A stretch of DNA of 64,000 nt, taken from NCBI GenBank assembly GCA_001602455.1, contig CP012157.1, positions 1,483,733-1,547,732 on the forward strand, read 5' to 3'. A program made the position numbers and the translations under genes. Each line of letters starts with the position of its first letter. The first letter of the stretch is position 1. This document shows, piece after piece, positions 9,099 through 18,600 of this stretch. Origin of the DNA: Betaproteobacteria bacterium UKL13-2. Lineage in GTDB: Bacteria > Pseudomonadota > Gammaproteobacteria > Burkholderiales > Usitatibacteraceae. Under the pieces are notes generated by a model that saw nothing but the letters and a program-made list of their open reading frames with translations, searched no databases and was not told where the DNA came from.

Positions 9099-9583
9099 TA
9101 GTTGATGGTCAACACGACGCTTGCCGCATAAGCGCCGACCGGCACGTCTTGTCGTGGCGCAATACGTCCGTAGAGCGCATGGTTTGCGGTTCTGGTGCTG
9201 AAAGATGCATTAAGTGGACGAAGGCTCGCACTCAGCGTGATGGAGCCACCAGTCCCATCCCCCCAAACGCTGGCAGCGTCGCGGAGCGCGGTGGTATAGA
9301 GGTTATAGATCAGCGGAGTGGCACCCCTTAGCATGGTACGCGCTGAAAAGGTGCCGGTACCTGCTGACAGACTCAGCGAGTAACTGACGTTTTCCGTGCC
9401 GGTTGTAACGGTGCGTGAACAGGTGACGACGATATTGGTCGAGGAGTCGTTTGCGGTAAAGCTAAGGGGGTCATAGCTGCCGAAGTTAAGCGTTGGCGCA
9501 GAGACGGTGCAACTCGCGCTGAAGGCCGCGCTTGCGAATGTTGAGGCGACGAAAAAAGCGGCTTTAGTGAAATAGCGGATCAT
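9095..9583 (-). CDS. Spore coat U-domain (SCPU) pilin subunit, last gene of the Csu-type operon
   Basis: 162 residues. Signal peptide about 1-22 (FVASTFASAAFS), then CTVSAPTLNFGSYDPLS, the SCPU/Csu pilin start with a conserved Cys. The end YGRIAPRQDVPVGAYAASVVLTINY carries the typical C-terminal strand used for donor-strand exchange. Two-domain tip adhesins of the Csu system (CsuE) are about twice this size, so this single-domain protein is either a minor subunit or a minimal tip. The ATG overlaps the usher stop by 4 bp, which suggests coupling. The stop is provided by family A repeat DNA. Confidence 0.85.
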   Translation of the reverse strand: MIRYFTKAAFFVASTFASAAFSASCTVSAPTLNFGSYDPLSFTANDSSTNIVVTCSRTVTTGTENVSYSLSLSAGTGTFSARTMLRGATPLIYNLYTTALRDAASVWGDGTGGSITLSASLRPLNASFSTRTANHALYGRIAPRQDVPVGAYAASVVLTINY

Positions 9584-12039
9584 TTTTCTAGCCTACATTT
9601 GAAAACACCCAGCATGGGTTGTGGGTCATCAGTGCGCTGGTAGTTGATCGTGATACTACAGCTTTTGCCACCAAACGTAATACGAATTTGGTTCTGCGCC
9701 GCTAGCCCCGTGAGATATGCTTCGCCGCGTTCCGCGATAGGTACCCGTTCCGAAGACCCGTTGATGCTGAGTGTGGAGCCGGTCGGAATTGGTACGCCTA
9801 ATTCATCAACAAACTGGGCAATACCACTTAGCGATTCGCGGACGGCGAAGCGCACGACGAGGCCACTCCGCAGAAACGGTGTTGCGTCTATTTTTAACGC
9901 CGATACCTCGGCGCTCATCGGTAAATCCTGCTGGTCGATGCTGATTTGGTTAGATTCATACGGGCGAAGTCGTGGCACAAAAATGTTACCGCGTGCGTTT
10001 GTCTGACCCACTTCTTGATTGTTGAGTGAGACGCGCACGTTGGCAAAACCGGGTACGGACACCAGTGCAAATGCGGATTCTGCGCGCCGCCCAGCCACCA
10101 ATTCTTCACCGAGGTAGACGAGTGACCCCGAGGCGCCGAGCCTCGTCGTGGTCGTGTCATTGATTGTTGAAACGTCTAACTGATAAACGCCCACCCTGTT
10201 TTGCGCGGTAAGTCCTGCAATTAAGTCGCTGCGGTCGGTGGCGAGTAGTCGATAACCGTAACCATCACCTGGTGGCAGGTTGCGTTGTAGCGTGACATTG
10301 CTGCTCACGCGTGAGTAGCCACTCGAGGTGGCTCGCGTGGCGGATACCCCTGTGCTAGAGGTGACACCGAGCGGCAAAAAGTATCCAATTGACACCGAGT
10401 GGTTTGTTGACCCACTGAGCGAAGAGAAACCATTTAGCGATAGCTGCCCCCATTTGCCCAACCCCTTGGACCACGAAATTTGACCAAGTTTGGTTTCGGC
10501 TTGGTTAGTCCGGGCGATCTGCGTTAGCCCCAATGCGACCGAGCCCCAATCGGTGCTGACACTACCGAATAGGCTTATTTCTCGGCGGGGCCGTTCGAGA
10601 TCAAGGCCGTTCCCAATCGAACGAAATCCAGATGTCGTGATTTTGAATTGGCTACCGATGGTCACTTGAGACGAACGCCAGTCCCAACGCGCCGCGAGCA
10701 AGCGTCCGCTACGTGCGGCGACCGGCGGCGATGATGAGCGTGGTGCCGCCGAACTATTACTTGCCTCGGCCACGATGGTGGTCGCTTCTTGTTGGCTATG
10801 CGCCGCCGACGCCGTAACCTCACCGAAGGTACCTACGAGCCAGCTTGCGCCAGCACCCACTAACCGACGCCCGCGTGCGATTTCGAATCCCGACTCCGTC
10901 GTAAAGCCAGCAGTGATGCCGCGCCGCCAGACGCCTGAGGCAAAGCCTCGACCATAGTCGTTGCTGGTGATGCCGTAGTTTTCGCGCAGTGTGCCTGCTT
11001 GCAGCGAAAAATCATTGAGCCCCGCGCGAAGCAACTGTGTGCTGCCATAGAGAGACTGGACAATCGCTTGCTCCCGACCTAGAAAGTCACGTACGATCAA
11101 ACGAATTTCGCCACGGCCGTTGATGTTGGGAAGATCGTTGAGCGTGAACGGTCCTTGCGGCACCCGCTGCGTTGCGGTCAGAACATTGTTGACGTAAACG
11201 TCGACAACAGAGGGGAGCGCGGTTTGCCCCGACAGTGAATTGAGCGGGTAGGTGACGAAGCCGGGCTGCGTGCCAAAGTTGGTGGTGTATTGGATGCCGC
11301 CAAAGAGTGCTGGCGTTCCCCACGAAGCGTTTTGTGTCACGGTGTCGCCGATTCGGATGCTCGCGAGTGCGTCTGGCATATCAATGGTGAACAATGAATC
11401 GAGGCGGCTTGTTTGTCGTGAGGTCTCGGTATGGTTGGTGAAAAACGTGTTGCTGAAGACGCCAACGGGCGTAAACACACCCCATTCAAATTGCCCGCCG
11501 CTCGCTCTAGTGTGTGCGCCGCTGGCGCTACGCTGTGTATAGAGGTCATATGATAGAAAACTGCCGACACTGGCGGACGGGATCGGTTGTTTTCGCGTCG
11601 GTACCAGCGCGACGGTCGCTGGTTGAAACATCGTTGCCGCGGCTTCGATCCACAAGACTTGCGACATCTCGTCGAAGCGCAGTGTGAAGCCGTCGATATT
11701 GTTCAGCAGAAAGAATGATTGGTCGTCAAACTCAGTGGGCATTAAGGTCTTAGGAAGGGCAAACCGAAACGTCGTTACTTCCTTCTGCGCTAAATAGAAT
11801 AATTCACCCGCGCTGCCGCCGCGAAGCACGAGGGTGCTCTCGGTCGCGACGTCACCATTGATGCGAATGCCAACGTAAGTCGGGAAGGGCGGCACCACAC
11901 GATTTGACGTGAGCGATGCGGTTGAGGTCGCGGGCGTGGGCGCGACGACTTCTGCGTATCCGGTTGTACTCAATGCACCGCACATACAGCCGGCGAAAAA
12001 AAGCATGGCGCGATGGCTATGCATGATGAGGCGAGGCAC
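9580..12039 (-). CDS. Fimbrial outer-membrane usher (CsuD-like)
   Basis: 819 residues with a signal peptide (LFFAGCMCGALSTTGYA). It has the N-terminal periplasmic domain, the long beta-barrel rich in Gly/Ser/Thr, a plug region, and usher signatures such as GPFTLNDLPNINGRGEI and VRDFLGRE, then C-terminal domains ending with SCSITINYQRTDDPQP. The usher exports and assembles pilin subunits brought by the chaperone. Its position between the chaperone (gap of 40 bp) and an SCPU pilin (4-bp overlap) defines a Csu-type chaperone-usher operon. Confidence 0.93.
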   Translation of the reverse strand: MPRLIMHSHRAMLFFAGCMCGALSTTGYAEVVAPTPATSTASLTSNRVVPPFPTYVGIRINGDVATESTLVLRGGSAGELFYLAQKEVTTFRFALPKTLMPTEFDDQSFFLLNNIDGFTLRFDEMSQVLWIEAAATMFQPATVALVPTRKQPIPSASVGSFLSYDLYTQRSASGAHTRASGGQFEWGVFTPVGVFSNTFFTNHTETSRQTSRLDSLFTIDMPDALASIRIGDTVTQNASWGTPALFGGIQYTTNFGTQPGFVTYPLNSLSGQTALPSVVDVYVNNVLTATQRVPQGPFTLNDLPNINGRGEIRLIVRDFLGREQAIVQSLYGSTQLLRAGLNDFSLQAGTLRENYGITSNDYGRGFASGVWRRGITAGFTTESGFEIARGRRLVGAGASWLVGTFGEVTASAAHSQQEATTIVAEASNSSAAPRSSSPPVAARSGRLLAARWDWRSSQVTIGSQFKITTSGFRSIGNGLDLERPRREISLFGSVSTDWGSVALGLTQIARTNQAETKLGQISWSKGLGKWGQLSLNGFSSLSGSTNHSVSIGYFLPLGVTSSTGVSATRATSSGYSRVSSNVTLQRNLPPGDGYGYRLLATDRSDLIAGLTAQNRVGVYQLDVSTINDTTTTRLGASGSLVYLGEELVAGRRAESAFALVSVPGFANVRVSLNNQEVGQTNARGNIFVPRLRPYESNQISIDQQDLPMSAEVSALKIDATPFLRSGLVVRFAVRESLSGIAQFVDELGVPIPTGSTLSINGSSERVPIAERGEAYLTGLAAQNQIRITFGGKSCSITINYQRTDDPQPMLGVFKCRLEK

Positions 12040-12079
12040 ACGAGAAGAGACGACGAGCGTAATCCTGGGCGCGACTTTG

Positions 12080-12814
12080 TTACGGGGCCGCCGTCAGATT
12101 GACCTTGGCCTCGATGTTACCGCCGTCGGTACTGATCGCCAGACGAAGCATGCCAACCGGATTGCGCTTGAGCGCGAGTTGCCAGCGCGTGGTTTGGTTG
12201 GCGAGGATATACCGCGGTTCCGTGAGAGCCGCCACGGTGATACTGTCGTTCTCATCATAGATTTGGACGTCTAGTATTTGAACGTGACTATTTGAGGCGT
12301 TGGTCGCACTCAACGCAAGTTTGCCGTCAGACGTTAGGGCCGCACGCCAGACCGGGGGCGTACCCGTTAACGACTTTGGTGCGACGAAGATCGGGATACC
12401 GATATTGAGTGCGACCTGCAATCCTTGGAAGCTTTCCTTCGGCGCGGGTGGTACTTCGGTTAAGTAGAGCCTAAACGTCTGCTGAATACCCGTTTGCACC
12501 GTCTTGCGTAAACCGACGCGGACTGTCTGCGTACCGCCAGGCGGAATGGTGAAAATGGGTGGTGTGGCGATCAAATCTACACTCGCGGTGTACACATCCT
12601 CGCCCGCCTCCTGCTTCCAATCCATGGCACGGAGTTGAAGCAACACGCCATCGGTTGGCGATTCATTTCGCACGTTGATCGCGGCCGTCGGCGACGACGG
12701 CGTCAATTGCACGCGGACTGGACTCACCTGGAATGAACCGGCCGACGTGGTCAACGGAAGAACCGCCAAAAATACGGCGCACCAAAAAACACTACGTTTC
12801 AGGATCGTGATCAT
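12080..12814 (-). CDS. Periplasmic pilus-assembly chaperone (CsuC/PapD-like)
   Basis: 244 residues from the ATG at 12812-12814 (MITILKRS), followed by a signal peptide ending near TSAGSF. The first Ig-like domain shows FQVSPVRVQLTPSSPTAAI and the chaperone signature GGTQTVRVGLRK ... QTFRLYLTEVP. A longer frame starts at 12913 but its first 33 residues come from the 12-bp tandem repeat (SLIV repeats), so it is rejected as the start. The family caps pilin subunits by donor-strand complementation. The gene is followed by the usher. Confidence 0.9.
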   Translation of the reverse strand: MITILKRSVFWCAVFLAVLPLTTSAGSFQVSPVRVQLTPSSPTAAINVRNESPTDGVLLQLRAMDWKQEAGEDVYTASVDLIATPPIFTIPPGGTQTVRVGLRKTVQTGIQQTFRLYLTEVPPAPKESFQGLQVALNIGIPIFVAPKSLTGTPPVWRAALTSDGKLALSATNASNSHVQILDVQIYDENDSITVAALTEPRYILANQTTRWQLALKRNPVGMLRLAISTDGGNIEAKVNLTAAP

Positions 12815-12841
12815 GCGGATTTTGTGTTGGCAGCCGTTAAC

Positions 12842-12886
12842 AAGGGAAACAATAAGGGAAACAATAAGGGAAACAATAAGGGAAAT
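12842..12886. repeat. 12-bp tandem repeat, about 3.7 units upstream of the chaperone gene
   Basis: AAGGGAAACAAT repeats at 12842, 12854 and 12866 with a partial fourth unit. It sits about 30 bp before the chaperone start. Copy-number changes would alter the spacing between the upstream pilin gene and the chaperone start, or any promoter there. Confidence 0.9.
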
Positions 12887-12971
12887 AGGGTTGCCGCAAT
12901 GACAAAGCGGCAAATCATGCGTTGAATGAATGTATAGACTTCTGCTGTCTCACTCGAATCCCATAAGACCC

Positions 12972-13012
12972 AAAAATAAACGCCCGGTTCGGATGGCTCG
13001 CAAACCGGGCGG
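12972..13012 (-). terminator. Hairpin after the major pilin gene (partial terminator)
   Basis: The stem CGCCCGGTT (12981-12989) pairs with AACCGGGCG (13003-13011). Read on the - strand it is followed by TTTATTTTT. It lies between the pilin gene ending at 13074 and the chaperone. A leaky terminator here would give more pilin than chaperone and usher, as in many pilus operons; that role is inferred. Confidence 0.75.
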
Positions 13013-13073
13013 TATTTTCAGCCCTTGCGGGCCAAGACTGCGGTCTGACATGATCGCAGACAGCGCGACAAAC

Positions 13074-13598
13074 TTAGAACGTGATCGTCGCGGTCAGCGT
13101 GTCAGAGTAGCTACCAACAGCAGACGATTGACCCGCCGTGATGCGGCCGCACACGTTATAGGCACGCGCCGAGGTGTTTGGTGCAGCCGTCAAGATGAAC
13201 GGCGTGCCTGAAGCCCAAGCGGTGCCCGCGCCTACTGCGGGACAGGCTGCACCTGCGGCATTGCTCGTTGGCTGGAACACGCTGTAGCCCAAGAAATTCG
13301 CACCGGACGACATACGACGCGTGACGGAAAAGTTCGAGCCGTTGCTAATGTCGACCTTAGGCACCGCACCGGTGGTACAAGCCAACTGAACCTGACCTGG
13401 CGTTGATGCATTTAGGTCGGTCGCCGACGTTGGGTCATAGACACCAAAGGCCATGTTGGCCGTGGTGACGATACAGGTCGAACCGATGGTGGCGGAAACG
13501 CCCAACGTGGTTTGAGCCTGTGCGCTTTGACTTGCCGTGATGACACATACGGCAGCAGCGGCAGAAAGTACGACTTTGTTTTTGAGTAGTTTGATCAT
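13074..13598 (-). CDS. SCPU-domain pilin, probable major subunit
   Basis: 174 residues. Signal peptide about 1-28 (VVLSAAAAVCVITASQSAQA). The mature part starts TTLGVSATIGSTCIVTTANM, with the GVYDPTSATDL block, and ends VCGRITAGQSSAVGSYSDTLTATITF. This matches Csu-type pilins (SCPU domain). A strong ribosome site, AGGAGACACAA, precedes the ATG. The hairpin just downstream suggests it is expressed above the assembly genes, hence the major-subunit call. It forms an operon with the SCPU gene upstream, chaperone, usher and a last SCPU gene. Confidence 0.88.
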   Translation of the reverse strand: MIKLLKNKVVLSAAAAVCVITASQSAQAQTTLGVSATIGSTCIVTTANMAFGVYDPTSATDLNASTPGQVQLACTTGAVPKVDISNGSNFSVTRRMSSGANFLGYSVFQPTSNAAGAACPAVGAGTAWASGTPFILTAAPNTSARAYNVCGRITAGQSSAVGSYSDTLTATITF

Positions 13599-13734
13599 TT
13601 GTGTCTCCTAGTTTGGGACTTCGGTGTTGCCAACGGAGCGGTTGCTCGATTGGTTTAGTGCATACATCTGTTTTTACTCGTTGTGGATGGTTAAGTTTGG
13701 GGGTGGATCCGGGTGTTGATCTTAAGGGTGGAAC

Positions 13735-14289
13735 TCAAAAACTGATGGTTGCCAGTACCGTGTCAGCGTAGCTTCCGATCGGTGCGCTGATGCCGCTGGC
13801 AATTTTTCCGCACACGGTAAATGTTCTTGGGGCAAAACTTGGTGCCGGCGTGAGCGTAAAGCCCGGTGCAACCGTCGGGTAGTCGGTGGTGGCCCCCGTA
13901 CAAGTGGCATCAGGACCAGGCGACGTTGGTGTCAAGATGCTGTAGGGCAACACGCCGCCGCCTGATGCGGTCATACGCCGAACACCGCCGCTTGGATTTG
14001 CCCCTAAACCGATGGCGACACTCGGCGTCGCTTCTTGCGTGCAGATGAGTGTCAATGTACCTACCGCCATCAAGGGCTGCGGATCAAACGGGTTGTAGTT
14101 TCCAAACGCAATGGGCGTCGAGGTCGAGATACAGTTCGCGACTACATTGGCCACAATTGCGACATTTGTATCTGCGGTATCGGCGACCGTGAGTGCCGGA
14201 ATCACTGCGCCTAGCGCAAGCGCGGCGACGCGAGGAACAATGTAGCGTTCGCGCGGGCTTAACTTGTCATGTGTGAGCGGCAACGTCAT
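13735..14289 (-). CDS. SCPU-domain pilin, first gene of the Csu-type operon
   Basis: 184 residues. The N-terminus MTLPLTHDKLSPRERY is followed by a hydrophobic segment (VAALALGAVIPALTVA), a slightly long signal peptide. The mature part has NCISTSTPIAFGNYNPFDPQ, two further Cys positions, and the C-terminus VCGKIASGISAPIGSYADTV, all as in the neighbouring pilin. It is about 135 bp upstream of the next pilin and reads the same way. The AT-rich region upstream (14380-14530) probably holds the operon promoter. Confidence 0.85.
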   Translation of the reverse strand: MTLPLTHDKLSPRERYIVPRVAALALGAVIPALTVADTADTNVAIVANVVANCISTSTPIAFGNYNPFDPQPLMAVGTLTLICTQEATPSVAIGLGANPSGGVRRMTASGGGVLPYSILTPTSPGPDATCTGATTDYPTVAPGFTLTPAPSFAPRTFTVCGKIASGISAPIGSYADTVLATISF

Positions 14290-14348
14290 GATGGGTTGGG
14301 TGTGACATCCGTTGGGTTTGGCGGTGCGTGGTAGTGGTGGGCGGTGGC

Positions 14349-14372
14349 GATTGACTTAGAGATTGACTTAGA
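14349..14372. repeat. 12-bp tandem duplication (2 units)
   Basis: GATTGACTTAGA occurs twice without a gap, in the leader of the pilus operon. Confidence 0.85.
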
Positions 14373-14374
14373 AG

Positions 14375-14530
14375 GAATAAGAGAATTTCCCAATCATTAA
14401 GTAGGTGAATTATCTATATTTATTGATGTGGGAACAATAGCAGGGGCAGGGCGGATCATGTTTGATATACATCACAATCGATGTAAACATTTGTAAAACG
14501 TTGATTATCAAATGCTTTTTTAATCAATAC
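14375..14530 (-). promoter_or_regulatory. AT-rich control region of the pilus operon
   Basis: This stretch is far richer in A/T than its surroundings. It holds two inverted repeats: TACAT and ATGTA flanking CACAATCG (14468-14485), and CATTTG/CAAATG (14488-14493 and 14509-14514). They are candidate operators for the pilus genes starting at 14289. No clear -35/-10 pair could be fixed. The part from 14531 to 14660 shows nothing recognisable. Confidence 0.35.
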
Positions 14531-14664
14531 CGATGCGTATGGTCGGTTGGATCATGATCGGGCGGCGGAAGCCGTAGTCGGCTAAGATTCGCGCTTCGGA
14601 ACGATGATCTAAGTGAATCCCTTGCGAATCTTAGTCGTATGGCGGGCTGCGTACAGTTCGCTAT

Positions 14665-14889
14665 CTAACACAGCAGATTCGTCAAGCCGATCACGGTCGT
14701 TGATATCGCGCCCGGATTGTTAATGGTAATCGTCAGCTTCGATGTAGCACCCGACACAATAGGACTAGATAGAAACCCTATTGAAATCGTGGGCGGCTGC
14801 GCGGTGACCGTGAGGTTAACGCTTTTCGATTGTTCGCTGGCGGGTGCTTCGTTGCTGAAAACGGCGCTCGCAGTGGCGCATCGCTGCAA
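14665..14889 (-). pseudogene. Fragment of a bacterial surface repeat (DUF11/DUF7933-like)
   Basis: An open stretch of 74 codons including PPTISIGFLSSPIVSGATSK and LTITINNPGA. This is the beginning of the repeat type found in large surface proteins (F-P-x-I-x-x-G-x-x-S-x-L-T-I-T-I-x-N). The repeat stops at GLTNLLC, where the family continues for some 60 residues, and there is no signal peptide. It is best read as a remnant of a large adhesin or pilus-tip gene. Confidence 0.4.
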
Positions 14890-14930
14890 GCTGAACCGAA
14901 GCTGAAACCCTCAATCAATCCCCCTGTCCC

Positions 14931-14993
14931 CGACTGCCCATCCGGCTGATGTGCTCGCTGCTGTACCTCAAGCACGCCTTCACCCTATCCGAT
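14931..14993 (+). mobile_element. Relic of an IS5-type transposase
   Basis: The + strand frame from 14934 reads LPIRLMCSLLYLKHAFTLSD followed by E. The motif PIRLM-x-x-L-x-YLKHAF-x-LSDE is the start of the N-terminal domain (DUF772) of IS5-family transposases. The coding sense is lost immediately after it, so only about 20 codons remain. No terminal repeats are visible nearby. The surrounding 14890-15100 has no gene. Confidence 0.55.
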
Positions 14994-15190
14994 GAGGCAC
15001 TCCGCCAAAGCTTTCTGCCGATTTCGCACGTTTTCAACGGTTTTTGCTGTCAATTCAGAAATAGGCAAGTTTTGCCGATATCAGTACATCGCCCCGTTTG
15101 ACCGGGGCTCAATGGTCGGCGCTTATGTCTATCTTTCTGCGGGGGAAGCCGGGTGATGTGGGGTTCGCGCTATTCGGGTGGTCAATTCCA

Positions 15191-15529
15191 ATGCGTTGTA
15201 TTGCTGTCGGGCTGGGCACTATGTTGACAGCAATCACCTCCGCTGGCGGCGCGGCCCAGCCTGCTAAGGTCGGCGTATCCGCGACCATCCTGCCTTCGTG
15301 TCGAATACAGAGCACGCCTTCCGCAGAGCCGACCGCTAGGCGCGGCGGCGGAAGTACATCCCCGCTGAAAATCGACTCGGCTTGCAATGGTGCGACGCGA
15401 GTGAAGGCCTACGTCCTGCCGGTGATTGCCGCCGGTCGTATTGAACATCCAAGTATTGGCGCGGGGGCACCGGTTCACCGAAGCCGCAACACTGCCTCGC
15501 GTGTCGTGCATTACGTACTTGATTACTAG
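15191..15529 (+). CDS. Short exported protein with SCPU-like start, probably decayed
   Basis: 112 residues from ATG 15191 (MRCIAVGLGTMLTAITSAGG as signal peptide). The next residues AKVGVSATILPSCRIQSTPS closely match the mature start of the Csu pilins, but the rest lacks the second half of the domain. A frame back to 15098 adds residues with no family support. The TAG stop (15527-15529) is the end of a family A repeat, so the present C-terminus is probably a truncation caused by the insertion. It faces the RND permease gene. Confidence 0.5.
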   Translation: MRCIAVGLGTMLTAITSAGGAAQPAKVGVSATILPSCRIQSTPSAEPTARRGGGSTSPLKIDSACNGATRVKAYVLPVIAAGRIEHPSIGAGAPVHRSRNTASRVVHYVLDY

Positions 15530-15642
15530 CCTGAACATTTCATGGGGGCGCGTTCGAAAGCGGGTGAGTGGGTGAACGGGCGAGTGATTTAGAGGCAACC
15601 TCCTTGGACCCGGCGGGCGACCCATGAAATATTCATGGCTAG
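15526..15642. repeat. Family A element, compact copy (117 bp) with perfect CTAG ends
   Basis: The left end is CTAGCCTGAACATTTCATGG (15526-15545) and the right end is CCCATGAAATATTCATGGC then TAG (to 15642). The left CTAG gives TAG for the + strand gene ending at 15529. The right CTAG gives TAG for the - strand permease gene ending at 15639. Confidence 0.9.
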
Positions 15643-18600
15643 GCAGCGCGAGGCAATTCGGGTTTCCGCTTGATACCAAACCAAGTCGCGTACAACGCCG
15701 GCAAGAAGAATAATGTCAGCAACGTCGCGACCAACAAGCCGCCCATGATCGCTACCGCCATCGGCCCAAAAAACGCAGAACGTACCAGCGGAATCATCGC
15801 CAATACCGCCGTCATCGCGGTCAACACAATCGGGCGTAAACGGCGCACCGTCGCGTCGATCACGGCGTGGAAACGGTCGTGCCCGGCAGCGATATCTTGC
15901 TCGATTTGGTCGATCAGAATCACCGAGTTACGCATGATCATGCCGAACAGGGCAATGGTGCCCAGCATGGCGACAAAACCAAACGGCTTGTTTAGTACGA
16001 TCAAGAACAAGGTGACACCGATCAGCCCGAGTGGCGCGGTCAAGACGACAATGATGACGCGCTGGAAACTCTTGAGCTGCAACATCAGCACGGTGAGCAC
16101 CACGAGCAGGAACAGCGGCATACCAGCGGCGATTGACGCGGCGCCTTTTGCGCTTTCTTCCACGGCGCCGCCGGTATCGAGTCGGTAGTCCAGATCGAGT
16201 TTTTCGCGCAGTTTTGCCATTGGTGGCTCAAGTTGTGCCACCACCGTTGCCGCTTGTAGGGAGGGCACGTAGATATCGGCCTTGATGGTGATGGTCGGCA
16301 AACGGTCGCGCCGCCAGATGACTGGATCTTCAAACTCATAACGCAGTTTTGCGATCTGGCTTAACGGCACCGAGCGGCCCGAATGTGTCGGTATGGAGAG
16401 GCTATCGAGCAGCGAAATCTTGGCACGCTCAGTCAACGGGCTGCGTAACAGAATTTCGATTTGTTTATCACCTTCGCGCAGGAAAGTGACCTGTGTACCG
16501 TTGAGCGAGCCGCTAAGGAAGCCCGCCAACTCGGCTGAGGAAATACCGAGCAAGCGTGCTTTGTCTTGATCGATATCGAGCTTGATGACCTTCGATTTCT
16601 CAAACCAATCTGTCTGAATGTTTGAAAGGTTGCCATTCACGCGCAGGATATCGGCGATCTCGGTTGCGTAGACACGTAACTTTTCGGTGTCTTGGCCAGA
16701 GATACGGTACTGGATCGGGAAGCCTACCGGCGGGCCATTCTCCAAGCGTGAAATCCGCCCGCGAATTTCCGGAAAATCTTTGTCAAACAGATCGATCAGC
16801 TTAAGTCTTAGTGCCTCGCGGGTGACCGGGCTCTTGGTGGTGATCACACACTGGCCGAACGCAGGATTGGGTAACTGCTGGTCCAACGTGAGATAGAAGC
16901 GCGGTGCGCCTGTGCCGATGTAACAGGAATAACTCTCGAAGCTGTCGTGCTGTTTGTCGAGGAACGCCTCCAGCAGTTTGATCTGCCGATCTGTTGCGGC
17001 AATTGAGGATCCTTCGGCCAGACGTACGTCAACGATTAATTCGACACGCGTCGATGATGGGAAAAACTGTTGCTGCACAAAACGGAAACAAAGCAACGAC
17101 ACGATGAACAGCGTCACGGTTGCCACAAGCACGGTCTTTTTGTTCTCAACACACCAAGCGACCGCGCGTCGGAAGCGGCGGTAGAACGCGGTGTCATAGG
17201 CGTCATGCTCGTCGTGATGGCTATCAATGGAGGTTGCAACCTCTGCGCCACTGTGCGCTGAATGTGTGGAACCGTCCGGAACGAGGCGTTTTGCGAGGCG
17301 TTCGCCAACAAGCGGAAGCATGCTGATCCAGCCCGCGATTCGACGTGTGCGCGGTGTGATGACTGGCTTGCCATTCACGTAGTCGGGCAGAAAGTGGTAA
17401 CCGAGATACGGAATAAAAATTACCGCAGCAAACCAAGACAGAATCAGCGCCACGGTCGTCACCTGAAAAATTGCGATGGTGTATTCACCCGTGCTGGATT
17501 TTGCGGTCGCAATGGGCAAGAAGCCTGCTGCGGTCACCAAGGTACCGGACAACATCGGAAAGGCAGTCGAGGTGTAGGCAAAACTCGCCGCTTTCATGCG
17601 GTCCCAGCCTTGTTCCATCTTGATGGCCATCATTTCCACCGCGATGATGGCGTCGTCAACTAACAGCCCTAGCGCGAGAATCAGCGCACCAAGTGAAATC
17701 TTGTGCAGGCCGACGTTAAACATATTCATACAAACAAACGTCGCGGCGAGCACCAGCGGGATCGAAAGTGCCACAACAAAGCCGGAGCGCATGCCCAAGC
17801 TGAAGAAGGTGACAGCCAGTACGATGATGACCGCTTCGGCCAGTGAACGTACAAACTCGCCAACACTGGCACGAACCGCGCGTGGCTGGTCGTTTACGCG
17901 GTGTAACTCAATACCGACCGGCAGGGTTTTTTCGATACGTTCGAAGGCGGCGTCAAGATTGTGACCTAGTGTCACAATATCGCCGCCTGCACGCATGGCA
18001 ATACCCAAGCCCATCGCTTCTTTGCCGACGTAACGCATCTTGGTAAACGCCGGGTCGATGTAGTCACGCTTAACGGTTGCCACATCGCCAATCTTGATGA
18101 CACGGCCGTTGGCACGTAACGTGAAGTTGCGGATCGCATCGATGTCGGCAAAGGCACCGGAGGAGCGTACATAAATTTTGTCAGTGGCGGTCTCAAACAC
18201 GCCGCCCGGCGTGACGGCGTTTTGCGCCTGCATCGCCGCGATGATGGTTGCACCGGTGATGCCCAAATTGGCAAGTTTGACGTTCGATAGCTCAATAAAA
18301 ATCTTCTCGTCTTGTTCGCCAAATATCTCGACCTTGGTAACATCCGGCACGCGGAGTAGTTCGCGGCGAATGCGGTCAACATATACCTTCTTGTCGGCGT
18401 AGCCGTAACCTTCGCCCGTCAAGGCAAATATGTTGCCGAAGGTGTCACCAAATTCATCATTGAAGAACGGGCCAACCACACCTTGCGGCAGTGTGCCGCG
18501 AATATCCCCGACCCGTTTGCGTACTTGGTATTGTGTCTCTGGCACGGCAGAGGCCGGTGCTGCGTCATCGACAAAAAACAAGATGGTCGATTCACCCGGT

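Noticed and set aside
12815-12913. Upstream extension of the pilus chaperone gene
   Set aside because: The extension is made of the translated 12-bp tandem repeat (SLIV units); the internal ATG 12812-12814 starts a normal signal peptide.
14341-15100. tRNA or small RNA gene in the longest gene-free stretches
   Set aside because: No tRNA-like arms or GGTTCGAATCC-type loop was found here or in the other gaps; a covariance-model scan would be needed to exclude small RNAs.
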